Below are positions 35,796-46,753 of a stretch of 64,000 nt of DNA, piece after piece; the stretch's first letter is position 1, and every line of letters begins with the position of its first letter. Both the position numbers and the translations under genes were made by a program. The stretch is from Cunninghamia lanceolata (lineage: Eukaryota > Streptophyta > Pinopsida > Cupressales > Cupressaceae): contig BSBN01000860.1 in NCBI GenBank assembly GCA_027924645.1, forward strand, positions 5,270,001 to 5,334,000. The letters run 5' to 3'. The notes under the pieces were generated by a model, which saw nothing but the letters and a program-made list of their open reading frames with translations, made no database searches and was not told the DNA's origin.

Positions 35796-37719
35796 TGTTG
35801 GCTCTCAAAATGACTACAACCCAAAACCCTAAAACATTTCACAATCACCTAGGCCAAGGTGTCATCAAGGTGATTGAAAGAGGTTTATCAATAGGTTAAG
35901 GGCAATTTTGGCCAACTTACAGGGGTGGGTAGACTCCTCTGCACTTCAAGCTCAGCTAGGATTGGGAGGGCAATCCTAGAGGTATCCCTTAATAGGGATT
36001 GGAAACTACACAATATATATCTTCAAATTTATATCTTTGTAATAATACCCAAATCGTTGTTCTAATCCAAAATACTGGCACTGAATTAAAACACACTTGT
36101 TGCATAAAATAACCTTTGTTTAAGCTGATGAAATCAACCTTGCACAACTACAAGTTGCTAGTATGCACTTGTGATTTGTTTTAAATATCATTTGAATGGT
36201 TCATAGTTTATATTCCTTGGTTATAACACAAATCACATAAAGCATATAGATTTGATTACTTTTATCTCACACTAGATTGATTTTGTTTGATTTATAAAGT
36301 GTTTGGGTGATCAAAACACCTCTCAGACCGGTGCCTTCAATGGGGTACAGAGTCTACATATTATCAAAGGGGAGAACAACAAAGAAATAATATTGAGTCG
36401 CCTGACTGGAACACCCAGGTGCGTGAAACTTAAAAATAGAACCAAACATACTGATTAATCCCTTCCCACACAAAATTCATGCATATGCAATCTTAGAATG
36501 ACCATTACAACATGTAATATGTTATGAATCTGTCAAATCCTTCAAATGAAGATTACAATTATGCCACAAATCGTGGCAAGAGGAATCCTGCAAAAATTAG
36601 GAATTCCCTAAATGAACACCTACAACAATGGAGACATAATTATACTCACAAATTGTACATCAATTCATTCATATGATTTACAAATGCTGCCTTTGAAGAT
36701 ATGCAACTTTTACAATGTTAGAAACCCTAATCGCATTGCACCAGTCACCTGAAAAAATACCAAAGTGACCCCCTCGTGAACTGTCTTTTGAACATGAATA
36801 TATAGGGGGAAAGTCAATGCTGCATTTGGGCACCAATTACCTACCCATTTGTACTAGCATTAACTCTCATGGCGCGATAAATGTACATCAAATCAAATTG
36901 GGCATTAAAAACATTACAATATCAAAACTTAGGAGGAAATTAAAATTAGGGCACAATAATGCATTCCTCACCAACTGCATTCACCTCACCTACTCATCAT
37001 GAAAATCTTCATCTACTTTTGAAACAAATCAAACTGTGCATTCATGGCAGCCTGAAAGTAGGTCAGCGTCTTCAAAATTTGAAAAACCTACGAAAATGTA
37101 CCCTACAGTTTGTACAACAGTTTAAAAATCCTTTTGAAAATCACTTTCAGCGAATTCTTCCTCTAGCAAACCTTTTTGGCGGGTTCGGAGGTTCATGAAC
37201 CTGTTGAATCGTCGAAAAGCCATATGTTTGATTCTTTCTTTCTTTCTCTTCCTTGCCTTTTCCTTTTTGGCAAAATTGTCATTTGGTGAACTCAGCCCAC
37301 CGCGAACTTGTTTCTTTTCTTATTCTTCCTCTTTGGCGATCTTTTCGTTTCTCAAACTAGTTGAACTACTGAAAAAACCATCTCTTTCAACCTCTTTTCT
37401 TCTTTCAAACTTCTTCTTCGGTGATTTTTCCCTTTCTCAAACTTACGAACCATAGAACTACCTTTCGACAGGTTCGCGAACCTGCTGAACCGCCGAAAGA
37501 CACAACAAAGGGGGCTGACAACACTTAGAATTTTTAGGGAAACTAGGGAATCCTCATACTTAGAATTTTTACTAAACAACAAGGGATGTACACTTAAACT
37601 TTTGAGGGCTTACACTTAGACAAATTTTTACACAAATTTTTAGGGTTTATACTTAGGATTTTTACTTGATTTTAACACAAATTTGCAAGATTGGGGACAA
37701 GAAAAATGGGGTGCCAACA
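35796..37719. mobile_element. Solo LTR, 1924 bp
   Basis: Begins TGTTGGC and ends GCCAACA with a 5-bp target duplication, and the empty site is preserved in the paralogous repeat. There is no internal coding region, primer site or second LTR, so it fits a solo LTR left by LTR-LTR recombination. A TATATAG near 36798 could be its promoter. Its right part holds a repeated GGTTCGCGAACC-type motif (37190-37218 and 37471-37500). The family was not identified. Confidence 0.8.
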
Positions 37720-37724
37720 CCCCT
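37720..37724. repeat. Target-site duplication, right (CCCCT)
   Basis: Matches 35791-35795 and directly follows the element's CA end. Confidence 0.9.
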
Positions 37725-38717
37725 ACAAAAACAAATGCAATGCTTATGGCAAACAATTTTGGTGGCTAATCTGTATTGCACACATCAATAAAAAGTTCAT
37801 CCAACAGAAAAAAAAAAATAAAAACAAAAATCCATCATGAGAAATACCTTTCATATTTTTCTAAACAAGAAATGTAAAAGGCTTTGCCATATCAAACCTT
37901 ACAAAATATGGCAACAAAACTCCTCCCTAGCAATTAGTTTCAATTAACCTAAAAGCCTAATTGCTAATCATCTAATCATTTGAAATAAAATAATGTAAAA
38001 ACATTGTACAAGCATGCATATATAGTATGACATGAGATCATAAAACACATAGCACAACATCAAATCAAAATAGCAAGCACACAACTGAAAACCAATATTA
38101 TTTATCTCGACATTAGACAACTTTACCAATGCTCAACAATTTCTTGGGAATTGGGTAACTTTATGGCATCCTACAATTTTTCAGGACTGAATTCTAGGGC
38201 TTGAAAACTCATAATAGAAGCCTATTGGCCAATGATATAGAAGGTACGCAAAATGAGCCAAATATCACTTTAACCCTATAGCACTTGAATGAATGATATA
38301 TGAGATGCAACTTCCATTTTTAAGCACATTTAAAATTAACTCAACTTGGATAGTTCTATGTCTATGGCAACCTCCTATTATATGGAGGTAAACCATAGTG
38401 GTTCTACCATACCAAATGTAGAACAATTATCATGCTACAATAATAACATGTTTAGATCCATACACAAGGCAATTGGATTATCTAACCAAGCCCATCATAT
38501 CAACAATCCACCAACATCCAAGAAGCTTCACACAACCAGACTAGAGATCACATGGGAGGCTAAATAGCCCTCATTGCTACCTTTATTCTCCAAATGACGC
38601 TTGACCAAATGCTAGAATTAAAATGCTCCCCCTTTTCCCAAGCCTAGCAATTTCAACAATGCTTCTAGACCAAAGCCCCTTGGAATACGTCACAAAACCA
38701 TTAGCTCTTCTACGCTT

Positions 38718-38960
38718 ATGGCTGCCCACTTCCAGTACTGTTACATGAGCATTTACAAATTTAATAGTGATGGTAACCCGAATGCTGACTTCATAACAAA
38801 TGCCATTGCGATCAATAAGCTCCTTTTTGAGGATGCAATATTCGCCAAGGTGTCTCCTGGGTCCCTTGAAAAGGAAGCCTTTGGATGGGACTATTGTCTT
38901 GAGGAATGTCCTATCCTTTCTTTTTCTAAATTACATGACAGTTCATTATGGAATTTCTAA
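38718..38960 (+). pseudogene. Possible Retrotrans_gag fragment, copy 2
   Basis: An 80-codon plus-strand frame ending in S-L-W-N-F before a stop. It contains L-E-K-E-A-F-G-W-D-Y-C-L and I-L-S-F-S-K-L-H, resembling the A-x-x-W-Y-x-x-L / S-F-x-x-L core of Ty3/gypsy Gag. The matching stretch in copy 1 (3255-3410) has diverged further. It suggests that dispersed repeat A is retroelement-derived. The identification is tentative. Confidence 0.35.
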
Positions 38961-38987
38961 CCAACAAACTCATCACTAGAAGGTTTA

Positions 38988-39361
38988 CATTGCGAGTGTG
39001 AATCTAAGGGGAAAATATACATTGCGAGTGTGAATCTAGTGTGTGTGTATGCTCTCTCCTTGTACTGTAAGGTGATCTTGGAGATCAAAAGCACCCACTT
39101 GTTTTACTTTTGTCACCCTTCTTAGGAGGATTGCTTTGAGACACACCACTCCAAGGGACAACCTCAACTCTAGTGTTCCAGTGGAGTCTAAAAAGCGAGG
39201 AGTGAATCGAAAGACACCCTCTTGGAAGTTGAAATTTTGGCATTCAGGCTAAGCCCCCAAGAAATTTATAACTTGGGGAAGTGAAGGTGAAGGGTGGGTT
39301 ATCCCTTTCTCCTGGTTGTGTGGCATTATTTCACTTTCATTTCATGGAATTGGGCCCCTAT
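38988..39361. other. Unassigned flank left of the viral cluster
   Basis: About 370 bases with no similarity seen elsewhere in the window. A 24-base GTTTACATTGCGAGTGTGAATCTA-like word occurs twice in a row near 38983-39038. An open frame from 39281 runs into the viral polymerase by chance fusion. Confidence 0.4.
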
Positions 39362-40867
39362 CAATTAAAGACAGTTTATGCAGAGACTGTAATGACAAAA
39401 GACTTGAAGAAACAGAAGAGAAACCTCACCTGTTCTCTTCCTCTCAAGAAGGATGCTTCAGGAAATGATATAGTTCCAAAAGCCAAAGCTAACTATTTTC
39501 TCATGAGTATGGCAGAAGTTAAGCTTTGTAGAAAAGAAATTACAGAATTATTGTCCTTGGATATCATTAGAAGATCAAGTTCTCCTTTTTCCTATCATGC
39601 TATGTATGTACCCAAATTTGATGAACATGGTGTTGAGCTTCAGGAAAAAAGACTTGTGGTAAACTACAAGCCACTCAATGAATGCTTGGTTAACAATCAG
39701 AATCCCTTGCCTAGCAAAGATCATATTTGGCAAGCTATACAGGGCAGTAATGTTTATTCAAAATTTGATCTAACCAAAGGTTTCTGGCAGATACAGATGA
39801 ACCCTGCAGATATCTATAAAACCGCCTTCTCAGTCCCTCAAGGATTATTTGAATGGAAGGTCTTACCCTTTGGTATCAAAACTGCTCCTTCAATATTCCA
39901 ACAGGCAATGGATCAAATCTTTTATGAATTTGCAAAATTTATCCAACCTTATGTTGATGATGTTCTTGTTTTCAGTCAAGATATGAAGCGACACTTAGAA
40001 CATCTAAAGGTCTTTTTGCAAATTTGTCAAAAACATGGATTAGCCATTAATCCCACCAAATCTAACTTTGCTCAGCGTGAGATTATTTTTATTGGCATCA
40101 AGCTTCTCCTGGGGGGGAAAATGGAAGCCCAACCTCACATTTTAACCAAGATTCAGCATTTACAGGTAACCACTGTCAAAGAACTTCAGCGCTTTCTTGG
40201 TTTGGTTAATTATATTGCCAGATTCTATAGTAAGTTAGTAGAAGATCGAAAAGATCTAAATGCTCTGTTAGGAAAGAATCCACCACCATGGACTGCCAAG
40301 CATGATGCCTTAATTAAAAGGATCAAACACAAATGTTTAGATTTACCTCCTCTCAGACTTCCAGGTCCAGATTTTAAAATAATTGAAACAAATGCTAGTG
40401 ACTATGCATGGGCAGGTGTTCTAAAAGAACAATTAGAAAATGGCAAAGAGGAAATCATGAGATATATCTCTGGCAGTTTTAAAAACAGTGAGCTGAATTA
40501 TCACAGCACACATAAAGAAATATTAGCAGTTATTAATACTTTGAAAGCTTTTCAGATGTTTGTTGCTGACAAGAAATTTCTGATCAGAAGTGATTTACAG
40601 AATCTGAAAGGGTTTTTTAAAAAGGAATCCAAGGATAAAGTAGTCTGCGGATGTCTCTTGAGATGGGCTCAGTTTCTTAACACATTTGAATTTGACATTG
40701 CTCATCTTCCTGGTTCCGCTAACATATTTGCTGATTTTCTATCCAGAGAAGGCCATAAAGCTCCTCACATTGAACATGATGTTCTAGTTGCTCCACCACC
40801 TATGAAAGGACAGACTAACCAGGTCTATGTTCCTAGTAAAGGAAGAGTTCATGTGGTTAAAATCTGA
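39362..40867 (+). pseudogene. Pararetrovirus RT-RNase H fragment (piece 1)
   Basis: The frame is open from non-viral sequence at 39281 through the end of pol at 40867, but the protease and N-terminal pol are missing, so it is a 5'-truncated gene fused to flanking DNA. RT landmarks include K-F-D-L-T-K-G-F-W-Q, F-G-I-K-T-A-P-S-I-F-Q and the catalytic YVDD. In RNase H the first catalytic Asp (T-D-A-S in the other copies) reads T-N-A-S, which should abolish that activity. Unlike pieces 2 and 3, the Gln codon at 40598-40600 is intact. The enzyme reverse-transcribes pregenomic RNA in Caulimoviridae. Confidence 0.9.
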
Positions 40868-41564
40868 GAACACCGCTGGTATGAGCCCTGTTGCATGGAA
40901 TGGAGTACCAATCCCTTTCCTATGCGGGATAGACATAATTTCTCTATGATGAATGATTTTCTCCATGATAGATTCAGATGTCTTGTTGCAGCACAACAAT
41001 TGACACAGAGTGGACTCTGGACCAATCATCCATTTTTTGAAATGACAGCCATAGCTGAAGACATTGATCTTGAGATCAAAGCCGTATTACAAAATTGGTG
41101 TGAGGATAACAAACAGCTTCCCATCTGATTTTGTAATCCTATCATCATCAGACCAGACAGATGGCTAGAACATGAAGGAGGGAAAAATCTAATTAGAGAT
41201 CTCTTCCAAGGACCAAATAATGCAGCTGCAGAAATTGATTTTCAAGGAACCTCTTCTTTTACCTGATGTCTGTTTAAACTTACTTTTGCATCCTATACTG
41301 AAAATCTAATCATTCGTCATATGATGCAGACCTATGGCCCTACAGGTTTTGGCTCGAGATTCCAGTATTGGAATATGACAAGCAAGCTACATCATCTTTA
41401 TGTCACCAAGATGCCTCTATGGATCCATACGAAAACCTACCGTATAGACCAAGCCAACACTACATCAATCAACCATGGGATGTTTGGCGCTCATAAGCTT
41501 AAAGTTCTCAGCATCATGTGGAAGGAAGATCCAAAGGTACCAATTGCTCCTGTTGACCCTGCTC
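40868..41564 (+). pseudogene. Pararetrovirus downstream ORF, partial (piece 1)
   Basis: Corresponds to the 5' part of the ORF that follows pol in piece 3 (53608 onward). A 77-codon segment (40895-41128) and a later frame (41369 onward) are visible, separated by stops and frame changes. It is cut at the junction with the inverted piece. Function unknown. Confidence 0.6.
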
Positions 41565-42544
41565 TGTGGCAGAGTGAAACTCAGCCTCTTCTAATTCTGT
41601 ATCTGATAAATCAGAAAGAATAATGTCATCAGAATCAGAGGGATAATCGTTGATGAACATATATTCATCATCATTTATTCCAGCTTCTCTGGTTGTTCGA
41701 ACCTTTCCTTTATTCTTTTTCTTATTCCTGTCAGGACATTTATTTGCATAGTGATTTCCTTTGCAAATGTAACAGGTAGGTTCCCATTTTTTGCTAGATC
41801 CTTTCTTATTTTTGTCCTTCTTCCTAAAGTATCCTTTCTTATGGGGATACTTACTATACTGTTTCTTTTTCTTCTTCTTATAATACTTTTCTTTATCCTT
41901 TTCAGAATACTTCTTTTTAGAAGAAGACTGTGATTGACAAGATTTGCATTTGTCATACTGTGAAGAAGGTAGAAGCTGATGACAGACAGAAGAAGAGATT
42001 ATAGGTTTTACCCTTTTTATCTCTTTCCTTTTCTGTGTCTCTTGACATATGTCTTCATTAATCTCAACCAGGAACTGAACTAATTGGGGAAAAGTTAGCT
42101 CTTTTAATTCTGTTCCTTCATGAACTACATTTTCTAAAACCTTTTTATGATAAAAGTCTCCCAAATCAGGACCAAAACTCTTCAAGAAATTAGTAAACAT
42201 AAAATCCTGATTTTGTTCATGACCAGAAATATACAAATTCTTATACTCGTCTTCACAATATTCCCTAAAACATTTTAGATCTTGCCTCTCATAAACTTGT
42301 TATAGGCAAGTCTTTCTCTTGTGTCTGTTTTTCCTACAAACAGACGAGTCAACTGTGCACACACTTGATATGTTCCTCTATTTATCAAATTTTCTCTGTA
42401 CCCATTCTCAAGACGATCCCAAACATTTCTAGCTATTCCAGTTATAGAATTGAGAGCTTGCTTGATGACTTGGGGTTCATCAGCATCAGCATTTGTTGAC
42501 ATATAATTAGTGATCCAAGCACGCATAGTGTCAGTAGCTCTCAT
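41559..42544 (-). pseudogene. Pararetrovirus coat protein with zinc knuckle (piece 2)
   Basis: The minus-strand frame from 42544 encodes an alpha-helical Gag/CP-type domain, then a Lys-rich region and the knuckle CYICKGNHYANKC (C-x2-C-x3-H-x4-C, around 41769-41731), then an acidic tail. Caulimovirid coat proteins have this order. A 7-bp deletion near 42285 relative to piece 3 causes a frameshift, after which the frame resumes at 42236. The C-terminus is lost at the junction at 41559. The protein would encapsidate the DNA genome. Confidence 0.85.
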
Positions 42545-42604
42545 ATTTTCTAACTCCTCAAAGCTATCAAAGTTTACTAAGGGAGGAGTATCTGATTTAT
42601 ATGA

Positions 42605-43350
42605 CTAGATATTTTTAAAGGGATCAACTGGATTAGAACCATTTGGATTGGTTCCATTTCCACGGGCCATCTGGAATTTACCAGATGCTTGCTCTGCCTC
42701 AGTGGTTTCTCTGAGTCTTCTAGTTGAGGGATCAAATATCTTTTCTATTACAGGCTTCTTAGGATGTACCTTCATTTTCGGACCTTCATATTGGGCCTGT
42801 AAATAACCTTGGGCACTAGATGGAAAATTTAGCATTTTCCGTTGCTGAGACTGTAGTTGAGACTGTATCTGAACAGTGGTTACCAGTGTCTGGATAGAAG
42901 AGGACTCCTGAACAACAGAATCCTTAATCTGTACAGTATTCTCAGTAACTTGTTGAATATCAGATCTGACAAGTTCAACCTTGTCTTCTGTGTGTTTCAT
43001 TTGTATTCTACAGTTGGCTATTTGTGAACTAAGCACTTCATAATCCATGTGACTTTCAGCTCTGACTTGCTGCATTTTTTCTCTATGTGTGTCTGCAGCG
43101 CGTTGTTGAGCGGTCCACCATGCTTTAGCATGCGTTTTGAATTGGAGATAGGAGGCTTTCAGCTCAAGCAATTCATCCTTCATCTGTTGAAGGAGATCTT
43201 TTTCCAGCCGGTCAAGGGAAGCAATGACGGCATGCATATTAGCTTGAAGAGATAACAAGTGTTTCTCTTGCTAAAGAGTTCGGATTTCATCCTGGGTTTT
43301 CTGATCATGGAGGTACAGGAGAGTTTTTCGAATGCACAAATTGGTCCAAT
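42605..43350 (-). pseudogene. Pararetrovirus coiled-coil ORF (piece 2)
   Basis: Reads 217 codons from 43258 and, with an upstream segment separated by one TAG at 43271-43273, about 245 codons. Piece 3 has CAG at that place. The protein is Leu/Gln/Glu-rich with long heptad regions and a basic, Pro-containing C-terminus (K-V-H-P-K-K-P). Small coiled-coil proteins between movement and coat proteins in this family are often virion-associated; that role here is inference. Confidence 0.6.
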
Positions 43351-43363
43351 TCAATAATTTACT

Positions 43364-44854
43364 CTAACTGGATCCTTGGACTTCTCCTACAAGGGTAATG
43401 TGTAGAGGCCAGAAGTCAACTTGATAGTGACCGGACAAGTCCCTAAGCATAAAATCTTTGAAGGGTGGAATAGTTTCAGGTACAATAGAAGATCTAGAGG
43501 GTGTTAAAACAGCTTTTTCAGTAGATTCTTTTATATCTTGTTCTGGCAACAGAGCAGGTCTACCAGACAACATATTAACTTTACCAGATGGTGGATGGAA
43601 TATGAAAGAACATTTTTCACATTTAAAATATCCATTTTCCAAAGCAGAATATTGGTCATGTGGACATGGATTTGACACAGGTGCACTGGAAGTACTTGCA
43701 CCAGGGGTACTCTGTAGAGATTTCTTAGCTACAGGAATTTGAAACAAACTTTGAAAGCCTTTGGCAGGCTCAAGCCGAACACTCTGTGATCTACTATACA
43801 CAGATGGCAAAGGGTTATTATGGTTAAAAGTTTTTTCCTTTCTAATGGACGGTCGTCCAGAGGAGAAACGAATAACTGCTTGGTCATCTATTTCTTCAAG
43901 GGTAACTCCTCGCAACTGTGGAGGTTTCTGTTCAGTAGGCTTATGGTCCTTATCCCATAGTGAGATGGCCCATTCTTCAAGAAGCTTGATATCCTTGTGT
44001 TTGACAATTTTTGGGGCCACTAACTGGGTATGATCTGAGGTAGATTTCCAAATGGTAGAGAAGCCTTCTATTCCCTGGGCTCGTCTGGGATTCATCATCA
44101 GAGGGATGACTTTGTTATACAGACGGTAGTGTACTAAAAAGACTAGGGAATGGTCAATAGAATTGTCCTTCATAAATAGATTCATAGTGTTAAACTCATA
44201 AGTGAGGACTTTGTTTAGGTTGCCGTCTTTGAGGCTGACTGGGAAATCTAACAAACAGTCAAGAAAAATAGGACCTTCTGACATTGAGTCACAAGCACAT
44301 CCAAGTAAGGCGTGTGATGTCTTGAAAAACCTAGAGTCCTTCAACATCATCATCATAATTATCGAAAGACCTTTCCGATAATGTCCAACTACACCGATCC
44401 TTACATAGGACAGATGGATGTACTGTGGATTAGCAGGACTAGCTCTAGCCTGACTAGCAAACTTAGCTATTTCTTTATCATTGAACAGATTTAAGGATCC
44501 TTCAGATCCTCCTGTAACTGTATGTTGCAATGAAGCAATGTGGCATTTCTGGCAAGAAGTATAACCGAAGAAATTTTTTAAACCCTTAGACTGACTGAGC
44601 ATGGTCATTAGACTATTCCCGATGTCCCTATATATCTCAGAGGGTTTGATCATAGGAACTTTAAATTCTTCATTTTCAAACTTATTACCACTATCAGATG
44701 AAGACAACTCATCTATAGCATTACTATTCTCAGGAGGTAATGAAAACGTTTGTTCAAAGTCTGGAAAGAAGTTTGTAAAACTAACCTCAGCTTGCCGATC
44801 CTTAGTGTGATCTTCAGGTGGCATCTCAGCTCCAGAAGTTGATGCACGATCCAT
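43364..44854 (-). pseudogene. Pararetrovirus movement protein, 30K type (piece 2)
   Basis: From the ATG at 44854 the frame is open for about 496 codons, the longer of the two copies. The N-terminal quarter is acidic. Residues about 150-260 show the 30K movement-protein core of petuvirus/florendovirus type: YIHLSYVRIGVV, L-L-G-C-A, G-P-I-F-L-D-C, V-S-L-K-D and FLVHYRLYNKVIP. Near residues 415-440 is a Cys/His cluster (C-P-H ... C-E-K-C). 30K proteins move viral genomes through plasmodesmata. The ATG choice rests on position; an upstream in-frame TTG extends it by 13 codons. The frame itself looks intact, but it lies in a rearranged copy. Confidence 0.75.
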
Positions 44855-45121
44855 ATCGTATGTGCTCAAATCTACGCTCGAATCTGCGCTCAAAATACCA
44901 GATAACTGCCTTGATCGCCCTAAACGCCAACCACGGCTTGAAGCAGGACTTACTAATAGGACTTACAACATAGAGTGACGGTATGAGCAATACAAAGAGC
45001 AATATAGAGAGATATGCATACATGGAAAGATTTAAAGGGTTTCTGGAACGGATATAGTCACACAAAGACTTTATAAGTTACAGCAAACTAAAGATTATGT
45101 TCACAGCAAATACTGTTACTA

Positions 45122-45134
45122 GGCTCTGATACCA
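45122..45134 (-). other. Pararetrovirus primer-binding site (tRNA-iMet)
   Basis: The minus strand reads TGGTATCAGAGCC, the conserved Caulimoviridae minus-strand primer site that defines position 1 of the genome. It lies between the promoter/leader start and the movement-protein ORF. Piece 3 stops just short of its equivalent. Confidence 0.9.
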
Positions 45135-45456
45135 ACTTTTACTAACAACTGCAAATGACAAATGAAGATCAAATGAAATCATTATATTGATTCAGCGTAT
45201 TGGGTACATTCATCATATTCAATGCGTGCTGGCATAAACTTAGATCTTAACTATGGAAAGCATGCTTAAACAGAAAGAGCAAACATGAATACTCTTGTTC
45301 CTTAAGCACTGCTCTCTACATTAAGAGCATAATTATGAACTGGAAAACAAATGACAACAAACTTAAAACTTGATTCTAGACAAACTCTAATTCTGAGACA
45401 ACCTAAGAGACTTCTAAAACTCCAATGATGCTTGCTTGAAGCGTTCTCGGGGTCTT

Positions 45457-45465
45457 CCTTTTATA
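45457..45465 (-). promoter_or_regulatory. Pararetrovirus promoter TATA box (piece 2)
   Basis: The minus strand reads TATAAAAGG about 325 bases upstream of the primer-binding site, as in pregenomic-RNA promoters of this family. The same sequence lies at 54869-54877 in piece 3. Confidence 0.65.
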
Positions 45466-45665
45466 GGAAACTGGTTCCACCGAGACTGATCTTTTACTTC
45501 AATAAAACATTTTGAAATTTGAAATCCGACCACAAAAAATGGACACGTGCAACCCTTATCCGGAGGATTACCCATGTGAGGATAAGATTCCTCATGGTGG
45601 GACCAATTAATCCGTGAACAAGATAAAGGGGACCAGACGGGACAGACAAAGACAACCATTATTTA

Positions 45666-46750
45666 CAAAGCATCTTTTTGACACGAGAAGGGTAACCCGT
45701 GTACATGTTAAGGCGCATGTACTTGTCCCTTTTACCATGGTGTGGGCCACGCTTATCTTTTGTCATGAAGAGATAAGTGACTTCAGTGGCCAACATGCCT
45801 GGTCCACTAGCTAGTGCTTGTATCGCTAGATTCCATAGGAGTAAAATCAATACATCCTTCACAAAACTGTTGAGCCGCGTGAGTACAGCCAAGCACCTGA
45901 TGGTCTTTTGTCTTTCCTTTAGTGGATGGGCTAGCTTCATCAGAAGGATGCTCTCCAGCAAGTTCTTCATAGTACCGACAATGATCGCATTGTTCCCAAA
46001 CGGGATGAGGAGTACATCCTGGCAAGATTCCCCAGTGAGATTGCGATCCGGAAGGTTGAGCAGGGTCAACAGGAGCAATTGGTACCTTTGGATCTTCCTT
46101 CCACATGATGCTGAGAACTTTAAGCTTATGAGCGCCAAACATCCCATGGTTGATTGATGTAGTGTTGGCTTGGTCTATACGGTAGGTTTTCGTATGGATC
46201 CATAGAGGCATCTTGGTGACATAAAGATGATGTAGCTTGCTTGTCATATTCCAATACTGAATCTCGAGCCAAAACCTGTAGGGCCATAGGTCTGCATCAT
46301 ATGACGAATGATTAGATTTTCAGTATAGGATGCAAAAGTAAGTTTAAATAGACATCAGGTAAAAGAAGAGGTTCCTTGAAAATCAATTTCTGCAGCTGCA
46401 TTATTTGGTCCTTGGAAGAGATCTCTAATTAGATTTTTCCCTCCTTCATGTTCTAGCCATCTGTCTGGTCTGATGATGATAGGATTACAAAATCAGATGG
46501 GAAGCTGTTTGTTATCCTCACACCAATTTTGTAATACGGCTTTGATCTCAAGATCAGTGTCTTCAGCTATGGCTATCATTTCAAAAAATGGATGATTGGT
46601 CCAGAGTCCACTCTATGTCAATTGTTGTGCTGCAACAAGACATCTGAATCTATCATGGAGAAAATCATTCATCATAGAGAAATTATGTCTATCCCACATA
46701 GGAAAGGGATTGGTACTCCATTCCATGCAACAGGGCTCATACCAGCGGTG
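45666..46750 (-). pseudogene. Pararetrovirus downstream ORF (piece 2)
   Basis: After pol (ending at 46754) the minus strand carries a degenerate ORF whose last part, 46247-45807, is open for 146 codons. It contains C-D-H-C, then about 27 residues on G-C-T-H, and C-E-G-C, a plausible zinc-binding cluster. Piece 3 has a TAG (54465-54467) where this copy keeps CAG (45867-45869). The family position matches that of accessory or transactivator genes, but I do not recognise the sequence. Confidence 0.55.
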
Positions 46751-46753
46751 TTC

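Larger units (their letters stand above)
33646..38987. repeat. Dispersed repeat A, copy 2, interrupted by a solo LTR
   Basis: Collinear with 1-3440 except for a 1924-bp insertion at 35796-37719. It ends near 38987, where copy 1 continues with unrelated sequence. The two copies are diverged but fully alignable, so they come from an older duplication or two insertions of the same element. Confidence 0.85.
39362..41564 (+). mobile_element. Endogenous pararetrovirus, piece 1 (pol 3' part onward)
   Basis: Nearly identical to about 52075-54280 of piece 3, same strand. It starts inside pol at a shared CAATTAAAG and ends within the downstream ORF. At 41559-41564 it is joined to piece 2, in opposite orientation, through the six shared bases CTGCTC. 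Confidence 0.9.

Noticed and set aside
45122..45134. Primer site taken as evidence for another LTR retrotransposon
   Set aside because: No LTR borders it; it sits between a TATA/terminal region and a movement-protein ORF, the Caulimoviridae arrangement.
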